Below, one piece after another: positions 42,422 through 51,265 of a stretch of 64,000 nucleotides of DNA. How positions within the stretch are numbered: the first letter of the stretch is position 1; each line of letters opens with the position of its first letter. A program made the position numbers and the translations under genes. Below the pieces are notes generated by a model. That model searched no databases and was not told the origin of the DNA. It was given only the letters and a program-made list of their open reading frames with translations. Source of the stretch: Streptomyces dioscori (GTDB lineage Bacteria; Actinomycetota; Actinomycetes; Streptomycetales; Streptomycetaceae); contig NZ_KZ679041.1 of assembly GCF_003024195.1 (NCBI RefSeq), positions 604,613 to 668,612 on the forward strand, read 5' to 3'.

Positions 42422-43411
42422 ATGACGGTTCTGATCCTGACGTGCGAACAGGATGTGACCGCGGACATGGTGGTGGCGGAGCTCGACAGGGGCGCCGTCC
42501 CGGTCGTCCGCCTCGATCCCGCGGACCTTCCCGGCCCGGTGGCCCTGTCCGGAGAGTACGTGCGCGGCACCTTTCGCGGGCATCTGTCCGTCGGCGGCAG
42601 GCTGGTCAGCATGGGCGGTCTGCGGTCCGTCTGGATCCGCAGGCCCGGTGCGGCCGCCTCCCACGCCGCCGAAGCCTCCGACTGGCTCACCGAGGAATCC
42701 GCGCAGGCGCTCTACGGCATGCTGCGCTCCACCGACGCACGCTGGATGAACCACCCCGACGCGGCCCGCCGGGCCCGTCACAAGCCCTGGCAGCTGTCCT
42801 TGGCGCAGCGCTGCGGGCTGCCCGTACCCGCCACCTTGATCACCACGTTCCCGCAGGCGGCCCGGGACTTCGCGGACCGCTTCCCGGATCTCGTGGTCAA
42901 ACCCGTGTCGGGCGCGCACCCGCAGGAGCCGCCCCGGGCGGTGCCCACCAGCCGGGTCGCACCCGACACCGACTTCGCGGCCGTCGCGTTCGGTCCCACC
43001 CTGCTGCAACGACGGGTGGTCAAGCGGGCGGACATCAGGCTGACCTGTGTCGGCGAGCGGATGTTCGCCGCGCGCAAGACGGTCGCGCCGGACGCCGACC
43101 CCGACGAGGTGGACGTCCGGTTCGCGACCTCGTCGGCGCTGTGGCAGCCGGTGGACACGCCGTCGTCCGTCGCGGCGGGCGTCCGCACGTACCTCCGGGA
43201 GGCCGGGCTGGCCTTCGGAGCGTTCGACTTCGCCGAGGACGCCGAGGGGATGTGGTGGTTCCTGGAGTGCAACCAGTCGGGGCAGTTCGGGTTCGTGCAG
43301 ATCGAATCGGGTCAGCCGATCGCCGCGGCGGTGGCGGACTGGCTTGCGGCGCCGCCGCCACCCGGGCCGCGCCCGAACGGCGCCCGGGCGTGGGCGATGG
43401 AGGGCCACTGA
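42422..43411 (+). CDS. tgmB: ATP-grasp graspetide ligase
   Basis: This is a 329-aa MvdD/TgmB-type ATP-grasp enzyme. The start is MTVLILTCEQDVTADMVVAEL. Segments for precursor recognition (SVWIRRPG, WMNHPDAARRARHKPWQLSL), phosphate binding (DLVVKPVSG) and metal binding (WWFLECNQSGQFGFVQ) are present. It forms macrocyclic ester or amide links on TgmA. The isoaspartyl-type methyltransferase that often completes such clusters is not found next to it. Downstream are only repeats and a regulator gene. Confidence 0.92.
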   Translation: MTVLILTCEQDVTADMVVAELDRGAVPVVRLDPADLPGPVALSGEYVRGTFRGHLSVGGRLVSMGGLRSVWIRRPGAAASHAAEASDWLTEESAQALYGMLRSTDARWMNHPDAARRARHKPWQLSLAQRCGLPVPATLITTFPQAARDFADRFPDLVVKPVSGAHPQEPPRAVPTSRVAPDTDFAAVAFGPTLLQRRVVKRADIRLTCVGERMFAARKTVAPDADPDEVDVRFATSSALWQPVDTPSSVAAGVRTYLREAGLAFGAFDFAEDAEGMWWFLECNQSGQFGFVQIESGQPIAAAVADWLAAPPPPGPRPNGARAWAMEGH

Positions 43412-43842
43412 GCCGACTCCGGGGGCCACGTCCCCGCCTGCGGGCCCGACGAGGGCTGGCCGCGCCGTTCCCCGCGCCCCTTCGGGGTGCTTGGGGAGGC
43501 GTGTTCGGCTGGGGGCCGGTGGGGGTGACCCGCGCAGTTCCCCGCGCCCCTTCGGGGGCTGACGGGGGTGTGCTCGGCCATCGGCCGGTGAGGGCTGGTC
43601 GCGCAGTTCCCCGCGCCCCTTCGAGGGGCCGGTCTCGGCCGTGCCGACGGCAACGCCTCGGCGACCGCGCCGGCGTCCGCCTCGTACAGCACCGGCCGGC
43701 CCAGGATGGCCCCGCCCGCCCGTCTGCCCGTCACCACCACGTCGTCCACGGGGACTCCGCGTCCCGCGAGCAGCACGACGAGCCGCGCCGGCGCCCTGCC
43801 GCCCGCGTCGATACCGACGGCGACGGGCGTGAGGTCCGGCAT
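43312..43842 (-). CDS. Doubtful hypothetical gene running into intergenic repeats
   Basis: From ATG 43842, about 70 codons look protein-coding (PVAVGIDAGGRAPARLVVLL, VDDVVVTGRRAGGAILGRP) with G/C third positions. The frame then passes through two repeat copies (giving RRGAGNCA twice) and overlaps tgmB by 100 bp. It is either a short real gene whose original end was replaced by repeat DNA, or a remnant. The product is not recognised. Confidence 0.3.
   Translation of the reverse strand: MPDLTPVAVGIDAGGRAPARLVVLLAGRGVPVDDVVVTGRRAGGAILGRPVLYEADAGAVAEALPSARPRPAPRRGAGNCATSPHRPMAEHTPVSPRRGAGNCAGHPHRPPAEHASPSTPKGRGERRGQPSSGPQAGTWPPESAQWPSIAHARAPFGRGPGGGGAASQSATAAAIG
43462..43620. repeat. Three direct copies of the intergenic repeat
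   Basis: Core copies lie at 43462-43481 (GCGCCG variant), 43532-43551 and 43601-43620, all in + orientation and spaced about 70 bp. Each is followed by a TTCGGGG/TTCGAGG extension that can fold back on the CCCC of the core. They follow the graspetide operon and may end its transcript. Confidence 0.85.
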
Positions 43843-44023
43843 GGAGTCTCTTTCGGCGGAGCGCGACACCGCGGTACGCGGTGCGCGCAGGCGAAGCGGA
43901 CGGCAGGCGAAGCGGACGGCGGGCGAACCGTGCCTGCGGACAAGGGCTCAGACGTGGTCAATACGGCTTAGGGAAGCCCCGGGACGGGCTTCGGGGGAGT
44001 GCGGTAGGCGAGTACCGCACGAG

Positions 44024-44047
44024 TTCGTTAGGAAGTTAACTAACGAA
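44024..44047. promoter_or_regulatory. Palindromic operator upstream of the ROK gene
   Basis: TTCGTTAG-GAAGTTAA-CTAACGAA is a perfect 8-bp inverted repeat 104 bp before the ROK start. AT-rich palindromes of this kind are typical of NagC/XylR-type repressors, so autoregulation is likely. The region between it and 43842 shows no other signal. Confidence 0.6.
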
Positions 44048-44150
44048 GTAGGGTGCGTCAAGGGTTGCGTGAGCCATGCCGTACAACGGTTGCGACGAGG
44101 GCCGGACGGACCCGAGCGGCGGATCGCCGCGGCATGACCTGAGGGAGAGC

Positions 44151-45272
44151 ATGAACCTGAGCGAGAGCGCCCGCGCGGTGTTCGCCGTACTGGCCGCGTC
44201 GGGCACCGCCACCCGCCCCCAGCTGGCGGCCGGCGCGGGTCTGTCCAAACCGACCGTCTCCACCGCCGTGGCCGAGCTGGAGGGCGCCGAGCTGGCCGCC
44301 TGCTCCGGTACCGCCTCCGGCGGAACCGGCCGTTCCGCCGCCGTCTACGGCCTCGGCCCGGCCGCAGGCGCCGTGCTCGCCGTCGATCTCGGCCCCACCC
44401 ACACGCAGGTACGCGGCTGCGCCCTGGACGGCACGCTGCTCGCCCGGGGCACCGGTCCCCGGGCGGACTCCGCCGACACGGTCCGGGCGGCCCTCGGCGC
44501 CCTGCCCGCCGGAGCCCCGCTGCGCGCCGTCGTCGTCGCCGTCGGGGACGTCACCGCGCGGGACCGGGACGGCACCGGGATGCGCCCCGCGACCGAGAAG
44601 GCGGGCCCCGCCTTCGACGCCATGGCGGTCGCGCTGCCGCCGGAGGTCCCCGTCCACCTGGAGAACAACGTCAACTGCGCCGCGCTCGCCGAACTGCACC
44701 AGGGCGCGGCCCGCGACCGTGACTCGTTCGGCTATCTGCGGATCGGGGTGGGGATCGGCCTCGGCATCGTCATCGGCGGCCGGGTGCTGCGTGGCGCGAA
44801 CGGCGCCGCGGGCGAGCTGGCCCGGCTGCCCTACCCGTGGGACGACGGCCGCGAACCGCGCCGGGAGGCCCTGGAGGAGCGGATGGGTTCGCGTTCGCTC
44901 CTGCGCCGGGCCGAGCAGGCCTGGCGGGGCACCGACGGCCCCTGCCCCCGTACCCCCGAGCGGCTCTTCGCCCTCGCCGAGGAGGGCCACTCCACCGCCC
45001 GTGCCGTGGTCGGCCACCACGCCGCCGACATCGGCCGGCTGGCCGCCGCCGTGGTCGCGGTGCTGGACCCGGGGCTGATCGTGCTGGGTGGCGCGATCGG
45101 CGCGTTTCCGCAGCTCCTGCCCGGTGTACGGGACGAACTGGCGCGGCTCAGCTGGCCCACCGAGGTGGTCAGCAGCATGGTCGGGGACAGCGGCACCGTG
45201 GCGGGTGCGAGCCTCCTCGCCGTGGCCCATGGAATCGAAACCGTGACCGGTGGGGTGCGAGTCAAGCATTGA
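44151..45272 (+). CDS. ROK-family transcriptional regulator
   Basis: This is a 373-aa protein. The N-terminal MarR-like winged helix (TRPQLAAGAGLSKPTVSTAV) precedes a sugar-kinase-like ROK domain (AVLAVDLGPTHTQVRG, LENNVNCAALAE, IGVGIGLGIVIGG, NGAAGELARLP). The zinc-binding Cys cluster of many ROK proteins (CGxxGC) is absent. ATG 44151 has GGGAG upstream. It lies before a carbohydrate importer and is its likely regulator. Confidence 0.92.
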   Translation: MNLSESARAVFAVLAASGTATRPQLAAGAGLSKPTVSTAVAELEGAELAACSGTASGGTGRSAAVYGLGPAAGAVLAVDLGPTHTQVRGCALDGTLLARGTGPRADSADTVRAALGALPAGAPLRAVVVAVGDVTARDRDGTGMRPATEKAGPAFDAMAVALPPEVPVHLENNVNCAALAELHQGAARDRDSFGYLRIGVGIGLGIVIGGRVLRGANGAAGELARLPYPWDDGREPRREALEERMGSRSLLRRAEQAWRGTDGPCPRTPERLFALAEEGHSTARAVVGHHAADIGRLAAAVVAVLDPGLIVLGGAIGAFPQLLPGVRDELARLSWPTEVVSSMVGDSGTVAGASLLAVAHGIETVTGGVRVKH

Positions 45273-45315
45273 CGGTTCAGCCGCGGGTCTGCCAATGTCC
45301 GGACAAGCGCTTTCC
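45269..45315 (+). promoter_or_regulatory. Promoter with LacI-like palindrome before the sugar importer
   Basis: TTGACG (45269-45274) and CAATGT (45293-45298) are spaced 18 bp. GGACAAGCGCTTTCC (45301-45315), a near-perfect palindrome around AAGCGCTT, covers the expected start point. Such a site resembles LacI-family operators, although the adjacent regulator is ROK. The other ~330 bp before the binding-protein gene hold no supported gene. Confidence 0.45.
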
Positions 45316-45645
45316 ATGGCCGGCGGGACCCGGCCCTGGGTGAGTGTCCCGCCGTACGCGACGTACGGCAGCCGTGCGAGGGCGCGCTCGTGCGGCTGCG
45401 GCCTCAAGGCCTGCCGTCACATTCCCTCCCCGAGCCTTCGGCCGGGAGGCGCCCCGACCGGGCGCCGCCCCGCCCGCTCTCCCGGCGGACCACGCGGATG
45501 TGACGACGGATCCCGGGCCGGGGACTCCTACTCGTCAGAGCGATGCGGCCGGGCGAGGCCGCACGCCGGAAGGCCTCACCCCAGGGACAAAGACCCGAGC
45601 CGCTCGACGGCCGGGGGATCCGTAACGCACCTTCAGGAGGACCCG

Positions 45646-46977
45646 GTGGGTCACCAGATCTCGCGCAGAACCCTGTTCCGCTCCGCGAGCGGCATCGCAG
45701 TCGCCGGCGCGCTCGGCACCTCGCTGAGCGCCTGCAGCGGGGGTACCGGCGCCGGCAGCACCAGCAGCGACCTGACCATGATTTGGTGGGGCAGCGACGA
45801 CCGGCACGCGGCCTACAAGAAGGTGCTGGCCGCCTTCCAGAAGAAGAACCCGAAGATCAAGATCCGGCCGACCTACTCCGGCTACGACGGGTACTTCGAC
45901 AAGTTCAACACCAACATCGCCGGCGGCAGCGCCCCCGACCTGCTGCAGATGGACACCGCGCTGGTCGCGCAGTACGCCCGCAAGGGTGTCCTCGCGCCGA
46001 TCGACTCGTACGTCGGCAAGAGCCTGGACCTCACCGGCTTCTCCAAGACGCTCCTGGCCGCGGGCACCGTCGACGGCAAGCTGTACGGCGTGCCGTCCGG
46101 TATCGGCGTCAACCAGCTCACCGTCAACCGCACCGGCCTTGAGAAGCTCGGCCTTGAGCTGCCCGACCGCGAATGGACCTGGGCCGACCTGAAGAAGATC
46201 TCCCAGGACGTGTACAAGAAGAGCGGCGGGAAGATCTACGGCGTCGACGACGGCGGCGGCTCGACCCTCCAGTGCTTCGAGGTCTTCGCGCGGGAGAACG
46301 GCGAGACCTTCTTCACCGAGGACGGCAAGAAGCTCGGCTTCACCGCGGACACCCTGCAGGAGTGGTGGGAGTACTGGGCCGGGATGCGCAAGGCCAACGC
46401 CTCGCCGCCGCCGGCGATCACCTCCGCCGCGCACAACGACCTCACCAAGAACGCGGTCGTCATCGGCAAGGCGCTGTTCACCTTCGACTCCGGTGTCTAC
46501 GGCGCGGGCGGCTCCATCACCGACGCGCAGCTCGACTTCCTGCCCACCCCGCAGGGGGACTTCTCGGGGGCCCGCGAGGGCAACTTCGTCAACGGCGGTG
46601 TGCTGCTGAGTGCGACGAAGGCCAGCAAGAAGGTCGCCGACTCGGTGAAGGTCATGTCGTACTTCGCGCAGGACGCCACCGCGATCAAGGACATGCAGCT
46701 GCTGCGGGGGATTCCGCCGACGGAGAAGGCGCGGGGGCTGATCGCTTCCGGGCTGACCGAGACGGACAAGCTGAACATGGCCAACGCGGACTACATCGCG
46801 CAGCGGGTCGGTAAGGCGAGTGATGCGCTTGCGGCGCCCGCGCCTCCGCCGCAGGGGGCCGATCAGATCTGGGATCTGTTGTTCCAGTCGAACCTGGCGG
46901 TGGCGTTCGGGAAGAAGTCGGTCAAGGCGCAGCTCGGGGCGTTCTTCGATCAGTCCGCGGGGATTCTCGAAGGGTAG
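45646..46977 (+). CDS. Carbohydrate ABC transporter substrate-binding lipoprotein (Tat type)
   Basis: This is a 443-aa family 1 binding protein. The signal is twin-arginine (ISRRTLFRSASG) and ends in lipobox LSAC, so it is probably exported folded and lipidated. The mature start LTMIWWGSDDRHAAYKKVL and PDLLQMDTALVAQYARKGVL are typical of oligosaccharide binders. GTG 45646 has AGGAGG upstream. Two permeases follow, but no ATPase gene; a shared MsiK-type ATPase is the usual Streptomyces solution. Confidence 0.93.
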   Translation: MGHQISRRTLFRSASGIAVAGALGTSLSACSGGTGAGSTSSDLTMIWWGSDDRHAAYKKVLAAFQKKNPKIKIRPTYSGYDGYFDKFNTNIAGGSAPDLLQMDTALVAQYARKGVLAPIDSYVGKSLDLTGFSKTLLAAGTVDGKLYGVPSGIGVNQLTVNRTGLEKLGLELPDREWTWADLKKISQDVYKKSGGKIYGVDDGGGSTLQCFEVFARENGETFFTEDGKKLGFTADTLQEWWEYWAGMRKANASPPPAITSAAHNDLTKNAVVIGKALFTFDSGVYGAGGSITDAQLDFLPTPQGDFSGAREGNFVNGGVLLSATKASKKVADSVKVMSYFAQDATAIKDMQLLRGIPPTEKARGLIASGLTETDKLNMANADYIAQRVGKASDALAAPAPPPQGADQIWDLLFQSNLAVAFGKKSVKAQLGAFFDQSAGILEG

Positions 46978-47029
46978 CGCTGCCGCTTGGGGTGGGCCGT
47001 TTGAAGCTGCGGGTCCGCTGTGGCTGGTC

Positions 47030-47137
47030 GCGCAGTTCCCCGCGCCCCTACAGGACTGCGCCGTTCCCCGCGCCCCCAAAAGATCGCGCCGTTCCCCGCG
47101 CCCCCAAGGGACTGCGCAGTCCCCGCGCCCCCAAAGG
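47030..47137. repeat. Cluster of four degenerate intergenic repeats
   Basis: A full core lies at 47030-47049, followed by two GCGCCGTTCCCCGCGCCCCC copies and a shorter GCGCAGTCCCCGCGCCCCC copy, spaced about 25-35 bp. They lie inside the sugar-importer operon between the binding-protein and permease genes, so they could lower expression of the permeases relative to the binding protein. Confidence 0.8.
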
Positions 47138-47196
47138 CGCTGCGGCCGGGCGAGTCGCTTCGCAGTACCGAAAAACCGGGAGAGGGTCAGGGAGAG

Positions 47197-48180
47197 ATGA
47201 GCATGACCGTTGCGAAGAGCGACGAGGTCGTCGAGGAGGGGGCTGCTTCCGTCACCCCGTCCGACCAGCGGGAGCGTGACCGTATGCGCCGCCGCCTCGC
47301 CAGACGGCGGGGCGGCGGCTGGTGGCCGTACGCCTTCCTGGCCCCCTGGTTCATCGGCCTGTTCGGGCTGACGATCTATCCGATGCTGGACTCGCTCTAT
47401 CTGTCCTTCACCGACTTCGACCTGCTGACGCCCGCGCAGTGGGTCGGAGTGGACAACTACGACAAGATGTTCACCGAGGACCCGGTCTTCTGGGACTCCG
47501 TGCACGCCACGCTGCTGTACGTCGTCGTCTCGGTCCCGCTGAAGCTGGCACTCGCCCTCGCTGTGGCGATGCTGCTCAACCGCGACCTGCGGGGCATCGG
47601 CCTGTACCGGGCCGCCTTCTATCTGCCGTCCCTGCTCGGCGGCGCGGTGGCCATCGCCATCGTGTGGCGGCAGGTCTTCGGCGGTGACGGCCTCTTCAAC
47701 GACTTCCTCGCCTGGTTCGGCATCGAGGGACAGGACTGGATCTCCAGCCCCGACACCGCGATCTACACGCTGATCCTGCTGGCCGTCTGGCAGTTCGGCA
47801 CCCCGATGGTCATCTTCCTCGCCGGTCTCAAGCAACTGCCGAAGGACGTGTACGAGGCCGCCGCGATCGACGGCGTCACCCCCGTCACCCGGTTCTTCAG
47901 GATCACCCTGCCGCTGCTGACACCGATCGTCTTCTTCAACGTGGTCCTGCAGATCATCGACGCGTTCAAGACGTTCACCCCCGCGTTCGTCATCAGCAAC
48001 GGCTCCGGCGGCCCCCTCAACTCGACCATGCTGTACAGCCTCTACCTGTACAAGAAGGGCTTCACCGACCTGCAGATGGGATACGCCTCGGCGCTCGCCT
48101 GGGTGCTCTTCCTGGTCATCGCGGGCTTCACGGCGGTCAACTTCATCGCCAGCCGCTACTGGGTCCACTACGACGACTGA
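47197..48180 (+). CDS. Carbohydrate ABC transporter permease 1 (MalF type)
   Basis: This is a 327-aa protein with six membrane helices. The start of the core is YAFLAPWFIGLFGLTIYP, and the EAA loop is YEAAAIDGVTPVTRFFRITLP. ATG 47197 follows GGGAGAG. In-frame sequence upstream of it is only repeat DNA. Confidence 0.93.
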   Translation: MSMTVAKSDEVVEEGAASVTPSDQRERDRMRRRLARRRGGGWWPYAFLAPWFIGLFGLTIYPMLDSLYLSFTDFDLLTPAQWVGVDNYDKMFTEDPVFWDSVHATLLYVVVSVPLKLALALAVAMLLNRDLRGIGLYRAAFYLPSLLGGAVAIAIVWRQVFGGDGLFNDFLAWFGIEGQDWISSPDTAIYTLILLAVWQFGTPMVIFLAGLKQLPKDVYEAAAIDGVTPVTRFFRITLPLLTPIVFFNVVLQIIDAFKTFTPAFVISNGSGGPLNSTMLYSLYLYKKGFTDLQMGYASALAWVLFLVIAGFTAVNFIASRYWVHYDD

Positions 48181-48258
48181 CGACTGACGACCGCCGTCCG
48201 ACGACCGATGACGACTGACGTCCGACGATCGACGTCCGAGTGAGGAGCCTTCCATCCC

Positions 48259-49167
48259 ATGTCCGCCATCACCCCGACCCGGCCCTCGAAGCCGGCGCCG
48301 CGGAACCCGAAGCAGCCGCTGCGGAAGCTGCGGTCGGCCACCGGATCGCGCCGCATCTTCATCCACACCGTCCTCGTCGGCGTGGCGATCGTCATGCTCT
48401 ATCCGCTGCTGTGGATGCTGAGCAGCTCGCTCAAGCCCGACACCGAGATCTTCACCCAGCCCGGGCTCATCCCGGGCTCGCTGCGCCCCGAGAACTACTC
48501 CGAGGGCTGGAGCGGCTCAGGCAACTCCTTCTCCCTCTACATCACCAACTCGCTGATCGTCACGATCGGCGCGGTGATCGGGAACGTCATCTCCTGCTCG
48601 CTGGCCGCCTACGCCTTCGCGCGCTTCGAGTTCCGCGGCAAGAAGATCTGGTTCGGCCTGATGCTCGGCACGCTGATGCTGCCCACCCAGGCCGTGCTGA
48701 TCCCGCAGTACACGATCTTCTACAACCTGACCTGGATCAACACGTACCTGCCGCTCATCGTGCCGAAGTTCCTCGCGGTGGACGCCTTCTTCATCTTCCT
48801 CATGGTCCAGTTCATCCGGTCCATCCCGCGCGAGCTGGACCAGGCGGCCATGATGGACGGCGCCAACCCCTTCCAGATCTACTGGAAGATCATCCTGCCC
48901 CTGATGAAACCGGCCCTGATCACCACCACGATCTTCACCTTCATCTGGACGTACGACGACTTCCTGCACCAGCTCGTCTACCTCCAGCAGAACGACAAGT
49001 TCACCGTCCCACTCGGCCTGACCCTGTTCCTGGACCAGACGAGCGGCTCCTCGTACGGCGCGATGTTCGCCATGTCGACGCTCGCTCTGCTGCCCACCCT
49101 CATCTGCTTCCTGATCTTCCAGAAGCGGCTCGTGGAAGGCCTGGCCACCTCCGGCATGAAGGGCTAG
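48259..49167 (+). CDS. Carbohydrate ABC transporter permease 2 (MalG type)
   Basis: This is a 302-aa protein with six helices. Family segments are MLYPLLWMLSSSLKP and the EAA loop LDQAAMMDGANPFQIYWKII. The 78 bp before it contain degenerate CGACTGACGWCCGACGA repeats (about 48172-48238). The stop TAG is followed directly by the ATG of the next gene. Confidence 0.93.
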   Translation: MSAITPTRPSKPAPRNPKQPLRKLRSATGSRRIFIHTVLVGVAIVMLYPLLWMLSSSLKPDTEIFTQPGLIPGSLRPENYSEGWSGSGNSFSLYITNSLIVTIGAVIGNVISCSLAAYAFARFEFRGKKIWFGLMLGTLMLPTQAVLIPQYTIFYNLTWINTYLPLIVPKFLAVDAFFIFLMVQFIRSIPRELDQAAMMDGANPFQIYWKIILPLMKPALITTTIFTFIWTYDDFLHQLVYLQQNDKFTVPLGLTLFLDQTSGSSYGAMFAMSTLALLPTLICFLIFQKRLVEGLATSGMKG

Positions 49168-51051
49168 ATGTACGTGCACCTCCTCCACCAGCGCGGCCCG
49201 CTGCACGACCTCGCGGACGACCCGGCCGCGTACGACGCCGTCCTGGCCGCCGTCACCGAGACGGCCCTGGCCCGTCTCACCCCCGAGGGCAACCTGGAGA
49301 ACCCGGCCGCGGGCGACGACATCGGCGACACCTCGCTCGGCATCACCTCCCTGCTCGCGCTCGCCTGGCACCGCACCAAGGACCCGCGCCTGCCGGAGGC
49401 CGTGCGCCGCAGCCTCGGCTTCCATCTGCGCGAGCGCGTCTTCACCGAGGACAACCCCGGCTACCCGAACCTGACGGCACGCGACACCGGCCTCCCGTAC
49501 GCCCGTTACGTGCTGGCGCCCGGCGCGCATCCCATCGGGGACTGGCCGAGCACGGTGTGGGCGCTGCTCCAGGCCGTCAACGTGCTTGATGCCGTCGACG
49601 CGGCGGACGGACTGGTCGACGATGGGCAGTACCGCGAACTCCTCGACGTGGCGCACGGATACTGGCGCTGGCTGACCGAGGCCACCGTCTTCAACCCGCA
49701 GGACGCCGCGAACCAGGCCATCGGCTGTGTGGTCGGCGGGCTGATGCTCGCCCGCCATCTCCCGCCCGAGGAGGGGGAGCCGGTCCGGCAGCGGGCCCTG
49801 CGGCTGTACCTCGACGAGATCCGGGCCCGGCGCGTACGGGACCGGGGCGCGGCGCTGCCTCCCGAGCACGGGGGCGCCTACGACAACAACTACGGGCCGA
49901 TCTCCCTGTCCTTCCTCGCCCAGGCCCACCGGGTCAGCGGCGAGGAGGTGTTCGCGCAGGACGGCGACACGCTCGCCCGTTACATCGACGCGCGGGTCTG
50001 CGGGAGCGGCTTCGACCTCGGCGGCCCGCGCTACAGCGAGCAGCACTCCGCCTTCGAGTCGGTGCTCGGACTGCGGTACTTCGGCCGCCGGATCGGCGCG
50101 GACATCGGCCGCTACGCCGGGGACTCGCGCTGGGGCCGGCACGCGGTCGGAGCCGACGGCGGCGTCGACGGGCATTTCGCGTTCATGCTCGTCTGGCAGA
50201 TCCAGGACACCCCCGGCTGGCACCGCACCCCGAGCACGGCACCCGTCTGCCACCAACTGCGCTCCGGCACGGTCACGGTGTCGTTCGACGACCGGATGAC
50301 ACCGTCCGTGATCGAGGCCGGCGGTACGGCGCTCATCGCCGCCGCCGTCAACCGGCAGCACGGATTCGGGCCCGTCGTCGGCCCCGCCGCGGACGGCTTC
50401 CTGCTGTGCCGTCCGATGGGCGCGGTGCGGGTCGCCGACCACCGTGTGGGCGGGCTGGCCGCCAAGCTCGTGACCAAGCCCGTCGTCGGGCGGGACCATG
50501 TGCTGCGCCACGTGCGGTCGTTGTACGTCACGGACGGGACGCGGCTGTGGATGACCGTGATCTGTGAACGGCTGGGCGGCGAGCGGTACTTGCTGGCCGG
50601 GATGCCGTATGTCGCCGCCGACGGTGATCGGTTCCGGCGGGTGGCGGACTTTCCGCTCGTCGCGGCGGTCGGTGAGCTGCGGCTTACGCATCCGCAGCGG
50701 GGGTGCGCGGACTCCTTCGACGCGCGCGGAGAACTCACGCAGCAGGAGGTCGCGTTCGGGCTGGCCGCGGATCCTCGGGGGTACGGGGATCCCGATGCCG
50801 GGTGGCGGCATGTGCGGGCTACCAGTGCGCTGGAGGTGGGGGTTTCTGCGGACTCGCCCGTGGGGCTTGATGTGTTCGCCGTGCGGTACGGGGCTGTGGC
50901 TGCTGAGCCGTTGGGTGTGGTGTGTGAGCGGGTTGAGGGAGTGGGGGAGGGGGAGGGGTTGGTGGTGCGGGCCGGGGCGTTCACCGCTGTGTTGGGGGTG
51001 GCGGATGCCCGTGGGGAGCCTGGGCTCACGTTGACCGTCGGGGGGAGCTGA
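49168..51051 (+). CDS. Uncharacterised 627-aa protein, possible glycan lyase or hydrolase
   Basis: The protein has no signal peptide, so it is probably cytosolic. The first ~350 residues are helical with repeated Trp/Tyr/Gly motifs (RYVLAPGAHPIGDWPSTVW, HGGAYDNNYGPISLSFLAQ, RYSEQHSAFESVLGLRYFG), suggesting an alpha/alpha toroid as in heparinase-like lyases and unsaturated glucuronyl hydrolases. The C-terminal half is beta-rich. It starts immediately after the permease stop, so it probably acts on the imported oligosaccharide. From about 50440 the codons shift from C-ending to G/T-ending. Function is inference. Confidence 0.6.
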   Translation: MYVHLLHQRGPLHDLADDPAAYDAVLAAVTETALARLTPEGNLENPAAGDDIGDTSLGITSLLALAWHRTKDPRLPEAVRRSLGFHLRERVFTEDNPGYPNLTARDTGLPYARYVLAPGAHPIGDWPSTVWALLQAVNVLDAVDAADGLVDDGQYRELLDVAHGYWRWLTEATVFNPQDAANQAIGCVVGGLMLARHLPPEEGEPVRQRALRLYLDEIRARRVRDRGAALPPEHGGAYDNNYGPISLSFLAQAHRVSGEEVFAQDGDTLARYIDARVCGSGFDLGGPRYSEQHSAFESVLGLRYFGRRIGADIGRYAGDSRWGRHAVGADGGVDGHFAFMLVWQIQDTPGWHRTPSTAPVCHQLRSGTVTVSFDDRMTPSVIEAGGTALIAAAVNRQHGFGPVVGPAADGFLLCRPMGAVRVADHRVGGLAAKLVTKPVVGRDHVLRHVRSLYVTDGTRLWMTVICERLGGERYLLAGMPYVAADGDRFRRVADFPLVAAVGELRLTHPQRGCADSFDARGELTQQEVAFGLAADPRGYGDPDAGWRHVRATSALEVGVSADSPVGLDVFAVRYGAVAAEPLGVVCERVEGVGEGEGLVVRAGAFTAVLGVADARGEPGLTLTVGGS

Positions 51052-51149
51052 GCCTGGGGGAGGGGCGGGTGGGGGCTGGCGAGGGGTTTTCGCCCCCGCC
51101 GCCCCTACCCTCCCCCACTCTCGGCTTCGCTCGACCGGGGGGACCCCCA

Positions 51150-51265
51150 TCGTCACCGACTCGGGGGCGCTGCCCCCGGACCCCCGCTCCTCAAACGCCG
51201 GAGGGGCTGAGTGGGCGCCGGACGGACTGAGTGGGCGCCGGGCGGGCTGAGAGTGCCGGCGGTCC
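51150..51265. repeat. Second Streptomyces-type intergenic repeat, GCCGGACGGGCTGA family
   Basis: CTCAAACGCCGGAGGGGCTGA is followed by diverged copies (GGCGCCGGACGGACTGAGT, GGCGCCGGGCGGGCTGAGA, CTCAGACGCCGGACGGGCT). The last copy runs into the 3' end of the MHS transporter gene. Similar sequences are frequent between Streptomyces genes, in my recollection. Confidence 0.7.

Noticed and set aside
43462..43620. Regularly spaced repeats resembling a CRISPR array
   Set aside because: Only three copies, spacers share the same flanking words, cores are palindromic and occur in both orientations elsewhere, and no cas genes are present.
43842..44150. Possible graspetide methyltransferase gene downstream of tgmB
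   Set aside because: No SAM motif occurs in any frame between tgmB and the ROK gene.
45535..48366. Minus-strand open frame of over 900 codons
   Set aside because: It is antisense to the sugar-binding protein and permease and runs through the repeat cluster.
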